Assembly: GCA_900466575.1 (NCBI GenBank)
Contig: UBMP01000027.1
Span: forward strand, 1 to 57,832
Origin: Hyphomicrobiales bacterium
GTDB lineage: Bacteria; Pseudomonadota; Alphaproteobacteria; Rhizobiales; Rhizobiaceae
Direction of reading: 5' to 3'
Length of the DNA: 57,832 bases
In this document: piece by piece, positions 54,255 through 57,832 of the stretch
Layout of the letters: each line of letters begins with the position of its first letter
How positions within the stretch are numbered: position 1 is the first letter of the stretch
Made by a program: the position numbers and the translations under genes
Notes under the pieces: generated by a model
Seen by the model: the letters and a program-made list of their open reading frames with translations, nothing else
Databases searched by the model: none
Told to the model about the DNA's origin: nothing

Positions 54255-54734
54255 ATGGCAAGCGCAATCAATACCACCAATTATGCAGGCGAAACCCTGG
54301 AGATCATCGCCTTCCGGCTTCATGATCAGGAATTCTGCGTGAAGACGACGACGATCCGCGAAATTCGCGGCTGGGCACCGTCCACGCCGATCCCGCATTC
54401 GCCGCCGGAAGTTATCGGCGTGATGAACCTGCGCGGCTCGGTCATCCCGATCATCGACCTGGCCTACAAGCTCGGCATGGAAAGCACCCAGGCCAACGAG
54501 CGTTCGGCGATCGTGGTGGCGGAAGTGCACAACATGGTCATCGGCATGCTGGTCGACCGGGTGTCGGACATCCTGACGGTCGCCGGCAGCCAGATACAGC
54601 CGGTTCCGGAAGTCACGGCCTCCTTCGATCGCAGCTATTCGGAAGGCATCATCGCCAACGAGAACGGCATGATCTGCTTCCTGAACCTCTCCAAGATGTT
54701 CCGCGAAAAGGACATGGACGACGTCGCCGCCTGA
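54255..54734 (+). CDS. cheW: Chemotaxis coupling protein CheW
   Basis: A 159-aa SH3-like adaptor joining chemoreceptors to the CheA kinase. The N-terminal strand LEIIAFRLHDQEFCVKTTTIREIRG is followed by PPEVIGVMNLRGSVIPIIDLAYKLGM and GMLVDRVSDILTVAGSQIQPVP, all canonical CheW blocks. The ATG at 54255 is chosen over an upstream ATG at 54174 because it starts the conserved region, although its ribosome site is weak. No cheA, mcp or cheR is adjacent, so this is an orphan CheW, possibly a second coupling protein for a distant array. A strong terminator follows. Confidence 0.93.
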   Translation: MASAINTTNYAGETLEIIAFRLHDQEFCVKTTTIREIRGWAPSTPIPHSPPEVIGVMNLRGSVIPIIDLAYKLGMESTQANERSAIVVAEVHNMVIGMLVDRVSDILTVAGSQIQPVPEVTASFDRSYSEGIIANENGMICFLNLSKMFREKDMDDVAA

Positions 54735-54761
54735 TCGGTAGACTTCGAAAATTCAAGAAAG

Positions 54762-54792
54762 GGCCGCTCCGGATTGCCGGGGCGGCCTTTTT
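54762..54792 (+). terminator. Rho-independent terminator after cheW, probably bidirectional
   Basis: GGCCGCTCCGG (54762-54772) pairs with CCGGGGCGGCC (54777-54787) with one T-G pair, then TTTTT (54788-54792). On the minus strand it is followed by TTTCTT, so it may also end yeiH transcripts, whose stop is at 54797. Confidence 0.9.
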
Positions 54793-54796
54793 GTTC

Positions 54797-55834
54797 TCAG
54801 CGAATACCCAGAAGGTGAAGAAGCCCGAGGCTGATGCCGACTAGAAGGCCGAGTGATAGGGTCCCCGTGGCGAGAACGCGGCCGCCTGACGACAGGATGG
54901 TCCGCATGTCGACCGAGAGGCCAAGGGCGGCCATGGAGACGATGGTCAGCGCCGTTGCGGTCGTCTCGATCGGATTCAACGCCTTGTCCGGGATCATGCC
55001 GGCGGAGCGCAGCGCCATCAGTGCGACGAAGCCGATGATGAACCAGGGGATGAGCTTTGCCCATTCGATCTTCCTTCTGGCCGATGCGTGATCGGCCGTG
55101 CGGTCGCCGACAAGCCCGATGCAGAAGATGACAGGCGCGAGCATCATGACGCGGATCAGCTTAACGAGCGTGCCGGTCTGCATGCTGAGGAGGCCCACGG
55201 GGGCGGTGGCGGCGAGCACCTGCGGCACGGCATAGACGGTCATGCCGGACAGGATGCCATAGCTTTCCGCGCTCATGCCGCTCGCATGCTGGCCGAGCGG
55301 CAGCAGGAGGACGACGAGAATGCCGAGTGCTGCCGTGAAGGCAATCGAGGCTGCGACATCCTCGGCGCGCGCCTTGATCACCGGGGCGACGGCGACGATG
55401 GCCGAATTTCCACAGATGGAATTGCCGCAGGCGACGAGCAGGGCGAGGCGGTGTTCCAACTTGAGCAGGCGGCCAATCGCGTAGCTCGACAGCACGGCAA
55501 TGAAGACGGAGGCGGCCACGCCAGCCACGAGCGCCGGCCCCGCGCCGGCAATGGCAGAGACGCTGATCGATGCGCCGAGGAGCACGATTGCGACTTCCAG
55601 CAGGAGCTTTGCAGACACTTTAACGCCCTGTTCAAAGCGTGGATGGAGGCCAACGAGCGTGCGGATCAGCGCGCCCAGCACAATGGCCATCACAAGGCTT
55701 TCGAACCATGCGCGACCGAAGATCGCCTTTTCCGCCCGCTCGGCGCCATAGCCAAGCGCCGCGACGACGCTGCAGAGGATGATGCCAGGTAAAGCTTCTT
55801 TTCCGGTCCTCAGCCATGTGTGTGCGGTCTGCAT
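54797..55834 (-). CDS. yeiH: YeiH/UPF0324-family putative sulfate/sulfonate exporter
   Basis: A 345-aa inner-membrane protein with about ten helices. The family blocks are KEALPGIILCSVVAALGYG, LLEVAIVLLGASISVSAI, and LLVACGNSICGNSAIVAVAPVI with the invariant GNSICGNSAI motif. It is annotated in the family as a putative sulfate-export type transporter; direct evidence is scarce. The frame opens at 55909 but the ATG at 55834 follows GGAG and gives the right N-terminus (MQTAHTWLRTG). It is divergent from a LysR regulator across 92 bp, the same pairing as E. coli yeiH-yeiE, so the regulator very likely controls it. Confidence 0.9.
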   Translation of the reverse strand: MQTAHTWLRTGKEALPGIILCSVVAALGYGAERAEKAIFGRAWFESLVMAIVLGALIRTLVGLHPRFEQGVKVSAKLLLEVAIVLLGASISVSAIAGAGPALVAGVAASVFIAVLSSYAIGRLLKLEHRLALLVACGNSICGNSAIVAVAPVIKARAEDVAASIAFTAALGILVVLLLPLGQHASGMSAESYGILSGMTVYAVPQVLAATAPVGLLSMQTGTLVKLIRVMMLAPVIFCIGLVGDRTADHASARRKIEWAKLIPWFIIGFVALMALRSAGMIPDKALNPIETTATALTIVSMAALGLSVDMRTILSSGGRVLATGTLSLGLLVGISLGLLHLLGIR

Positions 55835-55871
55835 GTGCCATCTCCTTCGATGGCACAGGAATGACATGGAC

Positions 55872-55923
55872 ATTCGTGCAGAAAAATCGAATAATATATC
55901 ATGTTCCATTCGCTAAAATCGAA
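55872..55923. promoter_or_regulatory. LysR-type operator between yeiH and the LysR gene
   Basis: ATTCG (55872-55876)-N11-CGAAT (55888-55892) is a perfect T-N11-A LysR box. A second, shorter dyad ATTCG (55908-55912)-N7-CGAA (55920-55923) follows, giving the paired activation/repression sites typical of LysR regulation of a divergent target plus autoregulation. Confidence 0.7.
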
Positions 55924-55926
55924 CAA

Positions 55927-56811
55927 ATGACCTTCGAGCAACTCACCATCTTCGTCGCCGTGGCCGAGCGGCAGCATCTGACCAAAGCCGCTGAGACCCT
56001 GCGGCTGACGCCCTCTGCCGTCAGTGCAGCCATCAAGGTCCTCGAGGGTTTCTATAATGTGCAGCTTTTTCATCGCGTCGGGCGCGGGATCGAGCTGACG
56101 GAGGCAGGGCGGGTTTTTCTCGACGAGGCCAAGGCGGTGCTGTCGCGGGCTCAGTCGGCGGCGTTGGTGCTGTCGGAGCTTGGCGGGATGCGGCGCGGGC
56201 GGCTCACCATCCATGCGAGCCAGACGGTGGCCACTTACTGGCTGCCGCAGCGGCTGATGCAGTTTCATGCCGCCTATCCCGGCATCGCGCTCGATCTGTC
56301 GGTGAGCAATACGCAAGCCGTCACCCGGGCTGTCATCGATGGCACGGCGGATCTCGGATTTGTCGAAGGGCGTTTCGACGAGCCGGCGCTGGCGGCGCGG
56401 GTCGTGGGCGAGGACGAGCTGGTCGTGGTCGTTGCGCCTGGCCATCCGCTGGCAAGTGCGGAGGGGGCGAGCGCCGATACGCTGGTGGCTGAAACGGTCT
56501 GGGTCATCCGCGAGGAGGGGTCCGGAACGCGCTCGGAATTCGAGGCGATGCTGCGCGCCATGGGGTTCGATCCGAACCGGCGGAAGATCGCGCTCACGCT
56601 GCCGTCCAACGAGGCAATGCTGTCGGCGGTGCGCACATCGCTGGCGGCCTGCGCGGTGTCGCGCCGGGCGGTCGAGCCGCTTCTGGCGCAGGGCGATCTG
56701 GTCGCCGTCAACTTCCCGAGGCCGGAGCGCCAATTCCGCATGATCCGCCACAAGGAGCGGCATTTCGGCGAGGCGGCGAAGGCACTGGAGGCGATCTGCC
56801 TTCAGGCGTGA
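55927..56811 (+). CDS. LysR-family transcriptional regulator (YeiE/CysB-like partner)
   Basis: A 294-aa regulator. The HTH is at residues 1-60 (MTFEQLTIFVAVAERQHLTKAAETLRLTPSAVSAAIKVLE), and the rest is the effector-binding periplasmic-protein-like fold (RLTIHASQTVATYWLPQRLMQFHAAYPG, VTRAVIDGTADLGFVEGR, ELVVVVAPGHPLAS). The frame opens at 55816 but the ATG at 55927 starts the family. It is divergent from yeiH with a well-formed operator in between. The effector is unknown; sulfite or related sulfur compounds are a guess by analogy to YeiE. Its end overlaps the convergent fdsD by ten bases. Confidence 0.92.
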   Translation: MTFEQLTIFVAVAERQHLTKAAETLRLTPSAVSAAIKVLEGFYNVQLFHRVGRGIELTEAGRVFLDEAKAVLSRAQSAALVLSELGGMRRGRLTIHASQTVATYWLPQRLMQFHAAYPGIALDLSVSNTQAVTRAVIDGTADLGFVEGRFDEPALAARVVGEDELVVVVAPGHPLASAEGASADTLVAETVWVIREEGSGTRSEFEAMLRAMGFDPNRRKIALTLPSNEAMLSAVRTSLAACAVSRRAVEPLLAQGDLVAVNFPRPERQFRMIRHKERHFGEAAKALEAICLQA

Positions 56812-57035
56812 TCGGCGGTTTCCGGCTTGTTGACGAGCGCCGCGGCTTCCTTCACCAGCGGATCGAAGGCCGCGCCGTTTTCGAGATGCTCGAAGAACTG
56901 CCGGCGCATGCGCGGCTCCCAGAACTTGTTGATGTGGTTCGCCACGCCCGCCGCGCGTTCGGCCTGCGGCTGGGAGTGGAAGAATGTGGCGATCTGGTTC
57001 GCCATGCGAACGATCTTGTCATGCGACATCGGCAT
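56802..57035 (-). CDS. fdsD: Formate dehydrogenase delta subunit
   Basis: A 77-aa protein of the FdsD/formate dehydrogenase delta family, an accessory factor needed for activity of the soluble NAD+-dependent molybdenum formate dehydrogenase. The family signature is DKIVRMANQIATFFHSQPQAERAAGVANHINKFWEPRMRRQFFEHL. Starts at 57035 or 57029 are both possible; either overlaps fdhD by 11-17 bases, indicating coupling. In rhizobia it closes the fds operon (fdsGBA-fdhD-fdsD); the structural genes would lie just outside the right edge. It overlaps the convergent LysR gene by ten bases. Confidence 0.92.
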   Translation of the reverse strand: MPMSHDKIVRMANQIATFFHSQPQAERAAGVANHINKFWEPRMRRQFFEHLENGAAFDPLVKEAAALVNKPETADHA

Positions 57036-57832
57036 CTCTCTTTGTATCTGTCACGCCGCCGATCCGACCGGCATGCGTGAAAATCTCGAAATCCTTGTCC
57101 CGCGCCAGCGCCACCAGCGCAATGCCGGCGGCGTCTGCCATGCGGATGGCCAGCGCGGTGGGGGCTGAAATGGCGATCAGCACGCTTGCGCCCGCCATCG
57201 CCGTCTTCTGTACCATTTCCACCGAGACGCGGCTGGTCAACACGATGGCGCCGCTTGCGCCGTCGATGCCCGCCCGTGCCATCGCGCCGCAGAGCTTGTC
57301 GAGCGCATTGTGGCGGCCGACATCCTCGCGGACCAGCAGCAGGTCCTCGCCGGGGCGGTAGAAGCCGGCGGCGTGGACGGCGCGGGTGGCGGCGAAGAGC
57401 GGTTGATGGGCGCTGAGCGAGGCGGTCGCTTCGGCGATGTTCTCCGGCGAAAGGGTGAGGGTGGCTTCAACATGTCGGGCCGGTAGCAGCGCCTGTTCGA
57501 TGGATTCGATGCCGCAGAGGCCGCAGCCGACAGGGCCGGCCATGGCGCGGCGGCGGGCGGTCAAGGCGGCCTGATGGTCACCGGCGAGTTCGATCTGGAG
57601 ATCGACGCCGCCGCCGGTTTCTTCCGCCGTGACGGCGAGAATGTCTTCCGGTCGCGCAACGATGCCTTCGTTGAGCGTAAAGCCATAGGCGAAGTCTTCG
57701 AGGTCGGCGGGGCTGGCCATCATCACGGCCTGCGTCGAGCCGCGATAGGTGAAGGCGACGGGCACTTCCTCGGCGATCTCGCGGGTGGAGGGGGCGAAGC
57801 CGCCGGCTGCGAAGGTTGTGCGGGGGAGGGGG
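57019..57832 (-). CDS. fdhD: Formate dehydrogenase accessory sulfurtransferase FdhD (partial)
   Basis: Sulfurates the molybdenum cofactor of formate dehydrogenase by passing sulfur from a desulfurase. The visible 270 residues run off the window at the N-terminus; the frame stays open to base 57831, so the true start is outside. The redox CxxC is in GPVGCGLCGIESIEQ, and VAFTYRGSTQAVMMASPADLEDFAYGFTLNEGI, REDVGRHNALDKLCG and VLTSRVSVEMVQKTAM are family blocks. A GTG at 57765 is an internal alternative but would cut the conserved N-terminal region. It is upstream of, and overlaps, fdsD. Confidence 0.95.
   Translation of the reverse strand, partial: PLPRTTFAAGGFAPSTREIAEEVPVAFTYRGSTQAVMMASPADLEDFAYGFTLNEGIVARPEDILAVTAEETGGGVDLQIELAGDHQAALTARRRAMAGPVGCGLCGIESIEQALLPARHVEATLTLSPENIAEATASLSAHQPLFAATRAVHAAGFYRPGEDLLLVREDVGRHNALDKLCGAMARAGIDGASGAIVLTSRVSVEMVQKTAMAGASVLIAISAPTALAIRMADAAGIALVALARDKDFEIFTHAGRIGGVTDTKRDADVA

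Overview
The window is a gene-dense chromosomal segment of an alphaproteobacterium of the order Rhizobiales, most likely family Rhizobiaceae (Agrobacterium/Rhizobium-like). This rests on the family-typical gene orders (hemC-hemD-mitofilin-hemY; tsaD-gpsA-YciI-EVE; sdhCDAB; mdh-sucCDAB-lpd; xerC/priA/atpHAGDC), an Omp19-type lipoprotein, and copies of a palindromic intergenic repeat of a type I associate with rhizobial chromosomes. Genus and species are not assigned. I see no rRNA, tRNA, CRISPR array, insertion sequence, prophage or integration site.

Layout. 1-2.7 kb: the start of a leftward gene at the edge, then a His-rich Zn/Cd/Pb P-type ATPase behind a textbook MerR-type operator. 2.9-6.8 kb: an acetyltransferase, a periplasmic protein, ppa, the yggT-yggU pair and an MFS exporter. 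6.9-11.9 kb (minus strand): hemC-hemD-mitofilin/Mic60-hemY-terB. 12.0-14.8 kb (plus): tsaD-gpsA-YciI-EVE. 14.9-16.0 kb: an ETF-beta lysine methyltransferase homologue and a small secreted protein. 16.3-19.7 kb: sdhCDAB. 19.9-21.6 kb: an Omp19-like inhibitor lipoprotein and zapE. 21.8-33.1 kb: mdh-sucC-sucD-sucA-sucB, a strong terminator, four accessory genes, then lpdA. 33.3-41.8 kb: cytochrome b561, DUF2867, TraB/GumN, xerC, a lone RecF/OLD-like ATPase, an EamA transporter, priA and a duplicated-repeat membrane protein. 42.1-47.0 kb: atpHAGDC, closed by a strong terminator. 47.3-57.8 kb: an ArsR repressor with a BigR/SqrR-type cysteine pair, tamA-tamB, cheW, yeiH with a divergent LysR regulator, and fdsD-fdhD running off the right edge.

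Functionally the core is respiration. TCA-cycle enzymes (succinate dehydrogenase, malate dehydrogenase, succinyl-CoA synthetase, 2-oxoglutarate dehydrogenase with its E3) sit within 50 kb of the F1 sector of ATP synthase and of haem synthesis. The Mic60 and ETF-methyltransferase homologues are bacterial relatives of mitochondrial proteins.

No wholly novel multi-gene system was found. The signals most worth checking are: a hairpin that appears to replace the spacer between the Shine-Dalgarno sequence and the start of sucA; an ArsR gene carrying both the sulfide-sensor cysteine pair and an AT palindrome on its own promoter; the MerR-type operator without an adjacent regulator gene; the LysR T-N11-A operator beside yeiH; four copies of an intergenic repeat; and a lone RecF-like ATPase of unknown role.
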